Shown: positions 29,212 through 37,609 of the stretch, piece after piece | Layout: every line of letters starts with the position of its first letter | Position numbering within the stretch: the first letter of the stretch is position 1 | Source: Pistricoccus aurantiacus | GTDB lineage: Bacteria; Pseudomonadota; Gammaproteobacteria; Pseudomonadales; Halomonadaceae | Assembly (NCBI RefSeq): GCF_007954585.1 | Contig: NZ_CP042382.1 | Coordinates: 372,001 to 436,000 of the forward strand | Direction of reading: 5' to 3' | DNA length: 64,000 nucleotides | The notes under the pieces: generated by a model | The model's database searches: none | Told to the model about the DNA's origin: nothing | Seen by the model: the letters and a program-made list of their open reading frames with translations, nothing else | Program-made: the position numbers and the translations under genes

Positions 29212-30081
29212 CTAGCAACAGCGCTGGCGCTTGATCGCGGACCAATCCGACTCGGGGCCCCTGCGGCCATGTCGTCCTCGATACGGAGCAGGTTGGGGAG
29301 AGGTCCAGCCGCTAAGAAGATCGTCATCCACCGCATAAACCTCGACTCCCAAGGGATGACAGGTTTCCAGTGGGTCGCGTGCGTTCGGTCCCCAGAGATC
29401 CACGGAGAGATCTCCGCCCGGACAGCAGGACAGGGCGCACAGCAGATCGATCTCGGCAAAGAACTCCAGATAGTCGCCCTTGCGTGCCGGGCAGGCCTTC
29501 ATGAAGTACTGATCGTCCTCATTGAGCCCGGTGCATTGAAAGATATTCAAGACGTCATGGACATCGAATTCGGTCAGCCCCCAAGGCTCGATGGCTCTCA
29601 CCAGATTCGAGTGGCAGTGAAAATCGAAGTCTTCTCCGGTGAGCAGCGTATTGACGTAGGGATCACAGCGCGTGCCCAGCAGATCGTGAACCCGCCCTCC
29701 GTCATCATCGACGCCATAGTCCGCCAGGGAGTCGTCGATGATCGTCACCATGGGACGTAGATAAGGCAGGCTCGACCACAGCCGATCATAGGTACTGACA
29801 TGAGCGCTTTGCAGCTGGCGAGTGCGGGAGGCCCACAGGCGTTCACGAGGGTTGTGCAGACTCCATAGATTGAAGTCTCCCACCTGAGCGCCCTCGATGA
29901 TCTTTATTCGGAAGACATGCCCCGCCGGCACCTCCCAGGCCAGGCCGTCTCGCATCGGAACGGTATGAGTTGTCACCAGCCGTCGCTCTGTCTGGGCGAC
30001 GGTCAGACTATCGTAAAATGCCCGATCCACGTCGAGAATCGAGCCTCGGGTAGCTTGATAGGCAGCGGGCATTTTCGACAT
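29212..30081 (-). CDS. Urea-carboxylase-associated (DUF1989) family protein
   Basis: The 289-residue protein starts MSKMPAAYQATRGSILDVDRAFYDSL and has DUF1989 landmarks. These are WEVPAGHVFRIKIIEGAQVGDFNLWSLHNPRERLWASRTRQLQSAHVSTYDRLWSSLPYLRPM, GTRCDPYVNTLLTG, and a cysteine/histidine-rich region (FQCTGLNEDDQYFMKACPARKGDYLEFFAEIDLLCALSCCPGGD) that looks metal-binding. Relatives sit beside urea carboxylase genes or nucleobase catabolism; the activity is not established. The start at 30081 has a GAGGAA site. A longer reading to 30282 runs through a terminator and is rejected. It is convergent with the TRAP genes. Confidence 0.88.
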   Translation of the reverse strand: MSKMPAAYQATRGSILDVDRAFYDSLTVAQTERRLVTTHTVPMRDGLAWEVPAGHVFRIKIIEGAQVGDFNLWSLHNPRERLWASRTRQLQSAHVSTYDRLWSSLPYLRPMVTIIDDSLADYGVDDDGGRVHDLLGTRCDPYVNTLLTGEDFDFHCHSNLVRAIEPWGLTEFDVHDVLNIFQCTGLNEDDQYFMKACPARKGDYLEFFAEIDLLCALSCCPGGDLSVDLWGPNARDPLETCHPLGVEVYAVDDDLLSGWTSPQPAPYRGRHGRRGPESDWSAIKRQRCC

Positions 30082-30147
30082 GATGACTTCCTCGAACAAG
30101 GTGACGAACATCAACGAATCTTGAACCGAGTCTTGCGCTGATGCAGT

Positions 30148-30190
30148 AAAAAAACATAAAAAAAGCGCCGATCCACGAAGGGATGGCGCT
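30148..30190 (-). terminator. Rho-independent terminator of the tRNA-Ser/Arg/Arg unit
   Basis: On the minus strand an AGCGCC-ATCC stem pairs with GGAT-C-GGCGCT around a six-base CUUCGU loop, with one bulged base. It is followed by a run of T and then a second T run (plus-strand A at 30158-30163 and 30148-30154). This is a strong canonical terminator, 129 bases after the last tRNA and 67 bases before the DUF1989 start. That gene then needs its own promoter in the remaining gap, or relies on read-through. Confidence 0.8.
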
Positions 30191-30318
30191 ATAAACGACC
30201 AACAACCGATTGGCAGGCGATTCCAGCCTGTATTCTCGGCATGGCTAGCACTATCAGACAAGGAGAGAATCCGATATTGCAAACACGAAACCCGCCTTTC
30301 TCGAAGACGGATAAAAAC

Positions 30319-30395
30319 TGGCGCGCCCGAGAGGATTCGAACCTCTGACCCCCTGATTCGTAGTCAGGTACTCTATCCAGCTGAGCTACGGGCGC
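30319..30395 (-). tRNA. tRNA-Arg (ACG), copy 2
   Basis: The 77-base gene folds as a cloverleaf with acceptor GCGCCCG/CGGGCGC, D-arm GCUCAGCUGGAUAGAGU, anticodon stem CCUGA/UCAGG with loop CUACGAA (anticodon ACG), and T-arm GGUUCGAAUCC. The CCA end is encoded. It is identical in sequence to the copy at 30473-30549. ACG is normally deaminated to ICG by TadA so it reads CGU, CGC and CGA. Confidence 0.97.
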
Positions 30396-30472
30396 TGAGT
30401 CAAACTAGAATACGGTCGAACTCGAAGACACGGTCAAACCGAAAACTGTTTCAGACGGGATCAAGAACAAGG

Positions 30473-30549
30473 TGGCGCGCCCGAGAGGATTCGAACCTCT
30501 GACCCCCTGATTCGTAGTCAGGTACTCTATCCAGCTGAGCTACGGGCGC
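30473..30549 (-). tRNA. tRNA-Arg (ACG), copy 1
   Basis: A second 77-base tRNA-Arg with anticodon ACG and an encoded CCA, identical to the downstream copy. It lies 64 bases after the tRNA-Ser and 77 bases before copy 2, in the same direction. The three genes look like one precursor transcript processed by RNases E and P. Confidence 0.97.
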
Positions 30550-30613
30550 GTGTTGACTTGTGCTTACTCGAAATGACGTCATGATGTGCCGATGTGATCG
30601 GTGCTAAAAAATA

Positions 30614-30706
30614 TGGCGGAGAGGGAGGGATTCGAACCCTCGATGGGGCTATAAACCCCATACTCCCTTAGCAGGGGAGCGCCTTCAGCCACTCGGCCAC
30701 CTCTCC
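30614..30706 (-). tRNA. tRNA-Ser (GCU)
   Basis: The 93-base gene has acceptor GGAGAGG/CCUCUCC, a D-arm, an anticodon stem CUCCC/GGGAG with loop CUGCUAA (anticodon GCU, reading AGU and AGC), the long variable arm typical of tRNA-Ser, a T-arm, and an encoded CCA. It is first in the tRNA cluster and directly downstream of its promoter. Confidence 0.97.
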
Positions 30707-30725
30707 CTTCATCAACACGGCGCGT

Positions 30726-30755
30726 ATGGTAGCGTTTTGGAAGAAACTTGTCCAA
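30726..30755 (-). promoter_or_regulatory. Promoter of the tRNA cluster
   Basis: On the minus strand TTGGAC (30755-30750) and TACCAT (30731-30726) are spaced by 18 bases. A GC-rich discriminator (ACGCGCCG) follows immediately, which is typical of stable RNA promoters under stringent control. The predicted start is about 12 bases before the tRNA-Ser 5' end. The csrA gene ends about 100 bases upstream. Confidence 0.55.
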
Positions 30756-30854
30756 TGCCCGAGGCAATTTTTTGCACTCCCGTCAGATGGCATCCGCCGC
30801 CGCGGGCGCATCGACTCGGGCATGGGTCGGTGCAAGCGATCGAAGCGCCCAGGA

Positions 30855-31049
30855 TCAATCGATGGGCTCCTCGCCACTATCGGTTTTTTCGCGCTGAATT
30901 CGCTGGTAAATCTCTTCACGATGGACCGCGACATCCTTGGGAGCGTTGACACCGATTCTTACCTGGTTTCCCTTCACACCCAATACTGTGACGGTAACTT
31001 CATCGCCGACCATCAAGGTTTCTCCGACACGGCGGGTCAAGATGAGCAT
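30855..31049 (-). CDS. csrA: Carbon storage regulator CsrA
   Basis: CsrA is a global RNA-binding post-transcriptional regulator. The 64-residue protein [20 protein letters not shown] has the conserved first strand and RNA-contact residues (L4, R6, R7), with [31 protein letters not shown] completing the fold. The start at 31049 has an AGGAGA site; a longer reading to 31082 is not needed. The gene order alaS-lysC-csrA-tRNA-Ser-tRNA-Arg is classic for Pseudomonas-like gammaproteobacteria. The C-terminal tail [10 protein letters not shown] is variable. Confidence 0.97.
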   Translation of the reverse strand: MLILTRRVGETLMVGDEVTVTVLGVKGNQVRIGVNAPKDVAVHREEIYQRIQREKTDSGEEPID

Positions 31050-31186
31050 TGCTGATCTCCTTCTCAGACTTATGGCATCCAAAGCATACGGACCCGAAAC
31101 GATACGCTGTTCAATTATTATATTGCGCTGTTATCGGACACATAGATTAACATCCAACGTATCCGAACGTATCGTCAATGAAAGCT

Positions 31187-31228
31187 TGAACCAAGGTTCA
31201 TTTCTTCCTTCTAGACTAGCCTAGAAGG
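31187..31228. repeat. Two adjacent inverted repeats between lysC and csrA
   Basis: TGAACC-AA-GGTTCA (31187-31200) and CCTTCTAG-actagc-CTAGAAGG (31207-31228) lie side by side in the 200-base gap between the lysC stop and the csrA start. Neither is followed by a T run on the minus strand, so a plain terminator is unlikely. They may be operator sites for csrA or RNA hairpins at the lysC 3' end. Confidence 0.45.
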
Positions 31229-31249
31229 CAAGCGCGCATTGGCAAGCAT

Positions 31250-32500
31250 TCATTCACGCTCGATATCGTCCTTGTCGAGGCCAAAAGCAGTATGCAGGGC
31301 GCGAACCGCAAGTTCCATATGCTTTTCGTCGATGACCACGGATATCTTGATTTCCGACGTGGACACCATACGGATATTGATATTTTCCTTGGCCAACACC
31401 TGAAACATCTTGGAGGCGACCCCGGCGTGGGAGCGCATGCCGACCCCTACCAGCGATACCTTGGCGATGTTGTCGTCGCCGCGCACCTCACCCTCGCCGA
31501 GATCCGGCAGCACCTGCTCCTTGAGAATGTTGAGCGTCTGTTTGTAATCTCCCTTAGCCACGGTAAAGGTGAAATCGGTGTAATTGCCCGCCGGCGCCAC
31601 GTTCTGCACGATCATATCGACTTCGATATTGGCTTCCGCGATGGGCGTCAGAATACGTGAGGCCACGCCGGGCACGTCCGGCGTATTGAGCAGAGTCAGC
31701 TTGGCTTCATTGGCGGTAAAGGCGATGCCTGCAATCAGCGGTTCTTCCATGGAGTCCTCGTCATTGTTGGTGTCAGCGATAATCAGCGTACCCGGGCCTT
31801 CTTCGAAGCTGGACAGCACGCGCAGGGGGACATTGTATTTACCGGCGAACTCCACGGCACGAATCTGCAGTACCTTGGAACCGAGACTGGCGAGTTCGAG
31901 CATCTCCTCGACGGTGATCGTCTCCAGGCGTCGCGCCTTGGAGCAGACCCGTGGATCCGTGGTGTAGACACCGTCCACATCGGTATAGATCTGACACTCG
32001 TCGGCGCCCAGCGCGGCTGCCAGGGCCACCCCGGTGGTGTCGGAACCGCCCCGCCCCAGGGTGGTGATATTGCCTTCCTCGTCGACCCCCTGGAAACCGG
32101 CGACTACCACGACCTGGCCTTCATTGAGGTCCGCGCGTATGTCCTCGGTCTCGATACCCTGAATACGCGCCTTGGTGTGGGCACTGTCGGTACGGATACC
32201 CACCTGGGCACCTGTATAGGAGGTCGCCGGCACCTTGAGCTTGTGCAGCGCCATGGCCAGCAGGGAAATCGTCACCTGCTCGCCGGTGGACACCAGCATG
32301 TCCATTTCCCGTGGGGTAGGTTCGTCGTTGATCTGGCTCGCCAGGTCGATAAGCCGATTGGTCTCGCCGCTCATCGCCGAGACCACCACCACTACCTGAT
32401 GACCGTTGTCGCGATCGCGTTTGACTTTCTCCGCGACGGCCTTGATGCGCTCCACCGAGCCCACCGAAGTGCCACCGAACTTCTGTACGAATAGCGCCAT
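31250..32500 (-). CDS. lysC: Aspartate kinase (monofunctional, lysine/threonine-regulated type)
   Basis: Aspartokinase phosphorylates aspartate in the first step to lysine, threonine, methionine, and, in halophiles, ectoine. The 416-residue protein [20 protein letters not shown] has the kinase motifs ([55 protein letters not shown]) and two C-terminal ACT domains. An internal [20 protein letters not shown] at 31750 follows a GAGGAC sequence. It matches the position of the beta-subunit start in alpha2beta2 aspartokinases. The gene is between alaS and csrA. A longer reading to 32644 intrudes into alaS. Confidence 0.95.
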   Translation of the reverse strand: MALFVQKFGGTSVGSVERIKAVAEKVKRDRDNGHQVVVVVSAMSGETNRLIDLASQINDEPTPREMDMLVSTGEQVTISLLAMALHKLKVPATSYTGAQVGIRTDSAHTKARIQGIETEDIRADLNEGQVVVVAGFQGVDEEGNITTLGRGGSDTTGVALAAALGADECQIYTDVDGVYTTDPRVCSKARRLETITVEEMLELASLGSKVLQIRAVEFAGKYNVPLRVLSSFEEGPGTLIIADTNNDEDSMEEPLIAGIAFTANEAKLTLLNTPDVPGVASRILTPIAEANIEVDMIVQNVAPAGNYTDFTFTVAKGDYKQTLNILKEQVLPDLGEGEVRGDDNIAKVSLVGVGMRSHAGVASKMFQVLAKENINIRMVSTSEIKISVVIDEKHMELAVRALHTAFGLDKDDIERE

Positions 32501-32549
32501 ATAAGATTGCCCTGATTCGAGTGAATGAATTCGAGTAAATGTTATTGCA

Positions 32550-35159
32550 TCAGCCAAGCGTCGCTTTGACCCAGGCGGGCACGCTGGCCAGCGCTCGAGG
32601 AAGGGCCTGAGGATCGCTGCCGCCGGCCTGGGCCATATCCGCACGACCGCCGCCCTTGCCGCCCACCTGAGACGCCACGTGGCGTACCAGGTCGCCGGCC
32701 TTGAGGCGATCGACGAGATCGTTTGTAACCCCGGCGATCAGGTTGACCTTGCTCGCTTCCCGATCGACGACTCCCAGCACGATCACCCCGGAGCCCAGCT
32801 TGGACTTGAGCTGGTCCAGCACGCCGCGCAGCTCCTTGCCGGACACGCCCTCCAACTGCTTGGTCAGAAGTCTGACACCCGCGATCTCCCGGGTCTCCGC
32901 CAGCAGGTCGCTGCCCGCGGCGCTGGCAAGCTTGGCCTTCAGCCGCTCGAGTTCCTTTTCCAGCCGGCGGTTGCGCTCCGCCAGGGATTCGACCCGCTCT
33001 TCCACCTGTTCCGGCTTGGCCCTGAGCCGCTCGCCGATACGGGCCAGGCGTGATTCCTGCTCGCGGAAATAGGCCAGCGCCCCCTCGCCGGTGAGCGCCT
33101 CGATACGCCGCACGCCAGCGGCGATACCGGTCTCGCCGACGATATGGAAGCAGCCGATGTCGCCGCTGCGGGCCACGTGAGTACCGCCGCACAGCTCGAT
33201 GGAGAAGTCGTTCGCGCCGATGGTCAATACCCGCACGCTGTCGGCATACTTGGCCTCGAACAGCGCCGCCGCCCCCTTGCCCTTGGCTTCCTCGAGGCTC
33301 ATCTGCTCGATGCGGGTCGGCGCATTGGCCAGCACCTGACGATTGACGATGGCTTCGATTTCCTCGAGCTGCGCCGGGGTCACCGGCTCGAAATGGCTGA
33401 AGTCGAAGCGCAGCCGCTCCGCGCTGACCAGGGAACCCTTCTGCTGCACGTGATCCCCCAGCACCATACGCAGCGCCTGATGCAGCAGGTGGGTGGCGGA
33501 ATGGTTGCGCACCGTGGCGGCCCGCAGGCTGGCATCCACCTGGGGCGTGACCTGGGCGCCTACGGTCAGGCTGCCTTCGACCAACACGCCTTTATGCAGA
33601 TGATGGCCGTCCTGTTTCTGGGTATCCGTGACCTGGAAGCGTCCGCTCTCGCCGATCAGGTAGCCGGTGTCGCCGACCTGACCGCCGGACTCGCCGTAGA
33701 ACGGCGTGCGATCCAGCACCACCAACGCCTGACGACCTTCCTCGAGGGCTCTCAAGGCATTGCCCTGGCTATCCAGAAGCGCGGTCACGACGGCCTGATC
33801 CTCCAGCCGGTCGTAGCCGGTAAAGGTGGTTTCGCCTTCGAGTTCCAGGGCCGTGCCGTACTCCGCGCCGAACTGGCTGGCGGCTCGAGCGCGCTGACGC
33901 TGGGCTTCCAGCTCCCGCTCGAAGCCCGCCTCGTCGAGAGTGACGCCGCGCTCCCGGCAGACGTCCGCGGTCAGGTCGAAGGGAAAGCCGTAGGTATCGT
34001 AGAGCTTGAAGACGGTCTCACCGGGCAGCACCTCGCCTTCGAGATTTTCGAGGGCGGATTCCAGCAATCCCATGCCGTGATCCAGGGTACGGGCGAACTG
34101 CTCTTCTTCCTTGAGGAGCACCTTCTCTATCTGCGCGCGGGCGCTGCGCAGTTCCGGATAGGCGTCGCCCATCTCTTCGTCCAGCGCCACGACCAGTTGG
34201 TAGAAGAACGGCTCGCTGGCGCCCAGCTTGTGACCGTGGCGAATAGCGCGGCGGATGATACGCCGCAGCACGTAGCCCCGCCCTTCGTTGGCGGGCAGCA
34301 CCCCATCGGCGATCAGGAAAGCGCAGGAGCGAATATGATCCGCGATCACCCGCAGGGACGGCGTGGTGATATCCTCGTGCCCGGTCGCTTCCGCAGCGGC
34401 CTTCAGCAAGTTCTGGAACAGGTCGATCTCGTAATTGGAGTGCACGCCTTGGAGCACCGCGGCGATACGCTCAAGCCCCATACCGGTATCGATGGAAGGC
34501 TTGGGCAGCGGATTCATATTGCCCGCCGCGTCCCGTTCGTACTGCATGAACACCAGATTCCAGATCTCGATATACCGATCGCCGTCTTCCTCCGGGCTGC
34601 CCGGCGGCCCCCCGGCCACTTCCGGGCCGTGATCATAGAAGATTTCCGAGCAGGGACCGCAGGGGCCGGTATCGCCCATCTGCCAGAAGTTGTCCTCGTC
34701 GAGCCGTGAAAAACGCGTTGGATCGATGCCGATCTCATCCTTCCAGATACGCTCGGCTTCATCGTCGCTGATATGCACGGTCACCCAGAGTCTCTCCGGG
34801 GGCAGCCCAAAACGCTCCGTCAAAAGCGTCCAGGCGAAGCGAATGGCGTCGCGCTTGAAGTAGTCGCCGAAGCTGAAATTGCCGAGCATTTCGAAGAAGG
34901 TATGGTGGCGGGCGGTATAGCCGACGTTGTCCAGATCGTTATGCTTGCCGCCGGCGCGCACGCAGCGCTGGGCGGAGGTCGCCCGTACGTAGGGCCGCGA
35001 CTCGCGGCCAAGGAACATGTCCTTGAAGGGCACCATGCCCGCATTGGTGAACAGCAGGGTGGGATCGTTGTCGGGCACCAGAGAACTCGTCGGTACGATG
35101 CTGTGTCCTTGCTCTTCGAAGAAGGTCAGGAAGGCCTGTCTGATCTCTGCGCTTTTCAT
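32550..35159 (-). CDS. alaS: Alanyl-tRNA synthetase
   Basis: AlaRS charges tRNA-Ala and edits mischarged Ser and Gly. The 869-residue protein begins [46 protein letters not shown], the standard class II opening. It has the editing-site zinc motifs [16 protein letters not shown] and [19 protein letters not shown]-terminal coiled coil and C-Ala domain follow, ending [31 protein letters not shown]. Length and order fit the E. coli protein (about 876). It lies between recX and lysC on the same strand, with a 160-base gap after recX. Confidence 0.97.
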   Translation of the reverse strand: MKSAEIRQAFLTFFEEQGHSIVPTSSLVPDNDPTLLFTNAGMVPFKDMFLGRESRPYVRATSAQRCVRAGGKHNDLDNVGYTARHHTFFEMLGNFSFGDYFKRDAIRFAWTLLTERFGLPPERLWVTVHISDDEAERIWKDEIGIDPTRFSRLDEDNFWQMGDTGPCGPCSEIFYDHGPEVAGGPPGSPEEDGDRYIEIWNLVFMQYERDAAGNMNPLPKPSIDTGMGLERIAAVLQGVHSNYEIDLFQNLLKAAAEATGHEDITTPSLRVIADHIRSCAFLIADGVLPANEGRGYVLRRIIRRAIRHGHKLGASEPFFYQLVVALDEEMGDAYPELRSARAQIEKVLLKEEEQFARTLDHGMGLLESALENLEGEVLPGETVFKLYDTYGFPFDLTADVCRERGVTLDEAGFERELEAQRQRARAASQFGAEYGTALELEGETTFTGYDRLEDQAVVTALLDSQGNALRALEEGRQALVVLDRTPFYGESGGQVGDTGYLIGESGRFQVTDTQKQDGHHLHKGVLVEGSLTVGAQVTPQVDASLRAATVRNHSATHLLHQALRMVLGDHVQQKGSLVSAERLRFDFSHFEPVTPAQLEEIEAIVNRQVLANAPTRIEQMSLEEAKGKGAAALFEAKYADSVRVLTIGANDFSIELCGGTHVARSGDIGCFHIVGETGIAAGVRRIEALTGEGALAYFREQESRLARIGERLRAKPEQVEERVESLAERNRRLEKELERLKAKLASAAGSDLLAETREIAGVRLLTKQLEGVSGKELRGVLDQLKSKLGSGVIVLGVVDREASKVNLIAGVTNDLVDRLKAGDLVRHVASQVGGKGGGRADMAQAGGSDPQALPRALASVPAWVKATLG

Positions 35160-35319
35160 AGTAAATCCGTGGCGATAAGCGTGATGACGCCTGGCTGACG
35201 CCGAATTGGCGCGCCCCGGGGCCGTCGCAAGTGCGCCAGTATAACGCAGTCAAAAGGCATTGTTCAGCGGTGGAGTGTGCTGGTGAAAATGAAGAGAAGG
35301 TAGTTTGGGCAGGCAGGGG

Positions 35320-35781
35320 TTACTCGCGCTCCTCCCAGGCGTGGGACAAGGCGTGGCGCACCTGTTCGAAATCGAAGCCGCGCCCGGCCAGGAAACGCTC
35401 TCGGCGCGCCCGTTCCCGGGGCGTATCGCCGGGGGAATCGAAGCGCCGCGCCAGGGTATCGCAGGCAAGCGCGAACCAGTCGACCTCGGTATTCGCAAGC
35501 GTATCGCCGATCAGCTCGCGATCTACTCCGCGCTGCTGTAGTTCACCGCGAATCTTGAGCGCGCCCTGGCCACGACTCAGACGCGAGCGCAGGAAACTTT
35601 CCGCGAAACGAGCGTCGGACTGCAGGCCTCGCGCGGCGAGATCGTCGAGGCACTCATGGACCTCGCGGCTGTCGTGCCCTTTGGCCGCGAGCCGGCCTGC
35701 CAGTTCGGCACGGGAATATTCCCGCCGAGCCAGCAGGCGAATGGCGTCGTCCTCGATGGTTTTCGTCGCGGAAGACGCCAT
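35320..35781 (-). CDS. recX: RecA regulator RecX
   Basis: RecX binds and limits RecA filaments. The 153-residue protein has the three-helix repeats of the family: DAIRLLARREYSRAELAGRLAAKGHDSREVHECLDDLAARGLQSDARFAESFLRSRLSRGQGALKIRGELQQRGV. An ATG at 35781 is used; a GTG three bases upstream abuts the recA stop codon and is an alternative. Expression is probably by read-through from the SOS-controlled recA promoter, since there is no gap between the two genes. Confidence 0.93.
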   Translation of the reverse strand: MASSATKTIEDDAIRLLARREYSRAELAGRLAAKGHDSREVHECLDDLAARGLQSDARFAESFLRSRLSRGQGALKIRGELQQRGVDRELIGDTLANTEVDWFALACDTLARRFDSPGDTPRERARRERFLAGRGFDFEQVRHALSHAWEERE

Positions 35782-35784
35782 CAC

Positions 35785-36843
35785 TTAAAGCTTTTCATCC
35801 TGGGGCTGCTCTTCCAGAGCCGGCTCTTCCTGCTTCGCCTTGGGCTCCGGCTGGGCCAGCAGTTGCCCACGAATACCGCTTTCGATCTCGTCCATGATCG
35901 CCGGATTGTCCTCGAGGAACTGCGCCGCGTTGGCCTTGCCCTGGCCGATCTTGTTGCCTTTGTAGCTGTACCAGGCTCCTGCTTTATCGACCAGGCCACA
36001 CTGCACCCCCAGATCGACCACTTCGCCGGCGTGATAGATACCCTTGCCGTAGAGAATCTGGAACTCCGCCTGGCGGAAAGGCGGCGCCACCTTGTTCTTG
36101 ACCACCTTGACCCGGGTCTCGTTGCCGGTTACCTCGTCGCCCTGCTTCACGGAGCCGGTGCGGCGGATGTCCAGGCGCACGCTGGAGTAGAACTTGAGGG
36201 CGTTGCCGCCGGTGGTGGTTTCCGGGCTGCCGAACATTACGCCGATCTTCATGCGGATCTGGTTGATGAACACCACCATGCAGTTGGCGTTCTTGATGTT
36301 ACCGGTGATCTTGCGCAGTGCCTGGGACATCAAACGCGCCTGCAGGCCGACGTGGGAATCGCCCATTTCCCCCTCGATCTCCGCCCGGGGGGTCAGCGCC
36401 GCCACGGAATCGATGATGATCACGTCCACACCGCCGGAGCGCACTAGCATGTCGCAGATTTCCAGCGCCTGCTCGCCGGTATCCGGCTGGGAGACCAGCA
36501 GGTCGTCGAGATTGACCCCGAGCTTTTCCGCGTAGCTGGGATCGAGAGCATGTTCCGCGTCGATGAAGGCGCAGGTCTTGCCCTGCTTCTGGGCCTGGGC
36601 GATCACGGAAAGGGTCAGGGTAGTCTTGCCGGAAGATTCCGGGCCGTAGATCTCTACCACCCGACCGAAAGGTAGGCCGCCGATTCCCAAGGCGATATCC
36701 AGCCCCAGGGAGCCGGTGGATACCGAGGGCATGACGACCCGAGGAGTATCTCCCAAGCGCATCACGGCGCCCTTGCCGAATTGTCGCTCGATTTGCGAGA
36801 GCGCCGCGTTGAGCGCCTTGGAGCGGTTGTCATCCTGTGCCAT
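35785..36843 (-). CDS. recA: Recombinase RecA
   Basis: RecA drives homologous strand exchange and triggers LexA cleavage. The 352-residue protein from [32 protein letters not shown] has Walker [11 protein letters not shown], Walker [14 protein letters not shown]-binding loop 1 ([16 protein letters not shown]) and loop 2 ([26 protein letters not shown]), and an acidic C-terminal tail. The start at 36843 follows an AGGAGG site. A LexA box lies about 97 bases upstream. A longer reading to 36894 is rejected on the strength of the ribosome site. Confidence 0.98.
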   Translation of the reverse strand: MAQDDNRSKALNAALSQIERQFGKGAVMRLGDTPRVVMPSVSTGSLGLDIALGIGGLPFGRVVEIYGPESSGKTTLTLSVIAQAQKQGKTCAFIDAEHALDPSYAEKLGVNLDDLLVSQPDTGEQALEICDMLVRSGGVDVIIIDSVAALTPRAEIEGEMGDSHVGLQARLMSQALRKITGNIKNANCMVVFINQIRMKIGVMFGSPETTTGGNALKFYSSVRLDIRRTGSVKQGDEVTGNETRVKVVKNKVAPPFRQAEFQILYGKGIYHAGEVVDLGVQCGLVDKAGAWYSYKGNKIGQGKANAAQFLEDNPAIMDEIESGIRGQLLAQPEPKAKQEEPALEEQPQDEKL

Positions 36844-36939
36844 GCATGGCCTCCTGGAAAATGAAATAAAGCCGCCGACGGAAAGGGTCAGCATACGCGA
36901 TTCGTCAAGGAAGCGACGGCTCGGGAAGCTGGCCTAAAA

Positions 36940-36959
36940 AGCTGTATAGTTGAACAGTA
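36940..36959 (-). promoter_or_regulatory. SOS box of recA
   Basis: The minus-strand sequence TACTGTTCAACTATACAGCT contains CTGT-N8-ACAG, the LexA consensus. It is about 97 bases before the recA start and just beyond the pncC stop. It matches the motif found upstream of the orphan S24 gene at 17806, which supports both calls and suggests this genome uses the classic LexA code. Confidence 0.85.
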
Positions 36960-36984
36960 TTATGCCGTAAAAGTTCCGCTTCGC

Positions 36985-37518
36985 CTACTCTTGTTTTCCG
37001 CGTCGTTTTACCTGCATATCCTCGATTCGCTCGAGTAGCCCAGCCAGGGCCATTCGCACGGATTGCTCCCTTACCGAGGCGCGATCGCCGGAGAAGTGAA
37101 AGCACTGCGCCTGTTGGCAACGCGCGTCACCCCAGGCCAGCCAGACCGTGCCCACCGGCTTTTCATCGCTGCCGCCGTCCGGGCCGGCCACGCCGCTGAC
37201 CGCCACTCCCAGATCCGCCCCGCTGTCGATGCAGGCGCCGGCCACCATGGCCTCGACCACTTCGCCGCTGACCGCTCCCATCTGCTCCAGCAGAGGTTGC
37301 GGCACCCCCAGCAAACGGGCCTTGGCGGCGTTGGAATAGGTCACGTAGCCGGTTTCGAAATAGCTGGAGCTGCCGGCGATTGCCGTGATGGCGCTGGCCA
37401 CGCCACCGCCGGTGCAGGATTCCGCGGTGGTCACGCTGATCCCATGTTCGCGGCACCGCTCGCCAAGCTCGCGAGCCAGTGAAAGCGCATCGGAACGCTC
37501 GAAGGTGTTATCTGACAT
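36985..37518 (-). CDS. pncC: Nicotinamide-nucleotide amidohydrolase PncC (CinA C-terminal family)
   Basis: PncC deamidates NMN to nicotinic acid mononucleotide in NAD salvage. The 177-residue protein has the CinA-C motifs TTAESCTGGGVASAITAIAGSSSYFETGYVTYSNAAKARLLGVP and GAVSGEVVEAMVAGACIDSGADLGVAVSGVAGPDGGSDEKPVGTVW. It is the single-domain form without the CinA N-terminal domain. Its position just upstream of recA, and divergent from mutS, is a common gammaproteobacterial arrangement. The recA SOS box lies downstream of it, so it should have its own promoter. Confidence 0.93.
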   Translation of the reverse strand: MSDNTFERSDALSLARELGERCREHGISVTTAESCTGGGVASAITAIAGSSSYFETGYVTYSNAAKARLLGVPQPLLEQMGAVSGEVVEAMVAGACIDSGADLGVAVSGVAGPDGGSDEKPVGTVWLAWGDARCQQAQCFHFSGDRASVREQSVRMALAGLLERIEDMQVKRRGKQE

Positions 37519-37609
37519 GCCATGTCTCCACGAGTAGAATAGTGCCTTTTAACACCAAGCCAGTGTCCGGATTGCGATCCGACAAGCGTCTTAAGGTAAT
37601 CAATACATC

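Noticed and set aside
30082-30282. N-terminal extension of the DUF1989 protein
   Set aside because: It would be translated through the tRNA-cluster terminator and does not match the family start; MSKMPAAY has a good ribosome site.
30319-30706. tRNA cluster as the attachment site of an integrated element
   Set aside because: Both tRNA-Arg copies are complete, no integrase is nearby, and the neighbours on both sides are ordinary genes.
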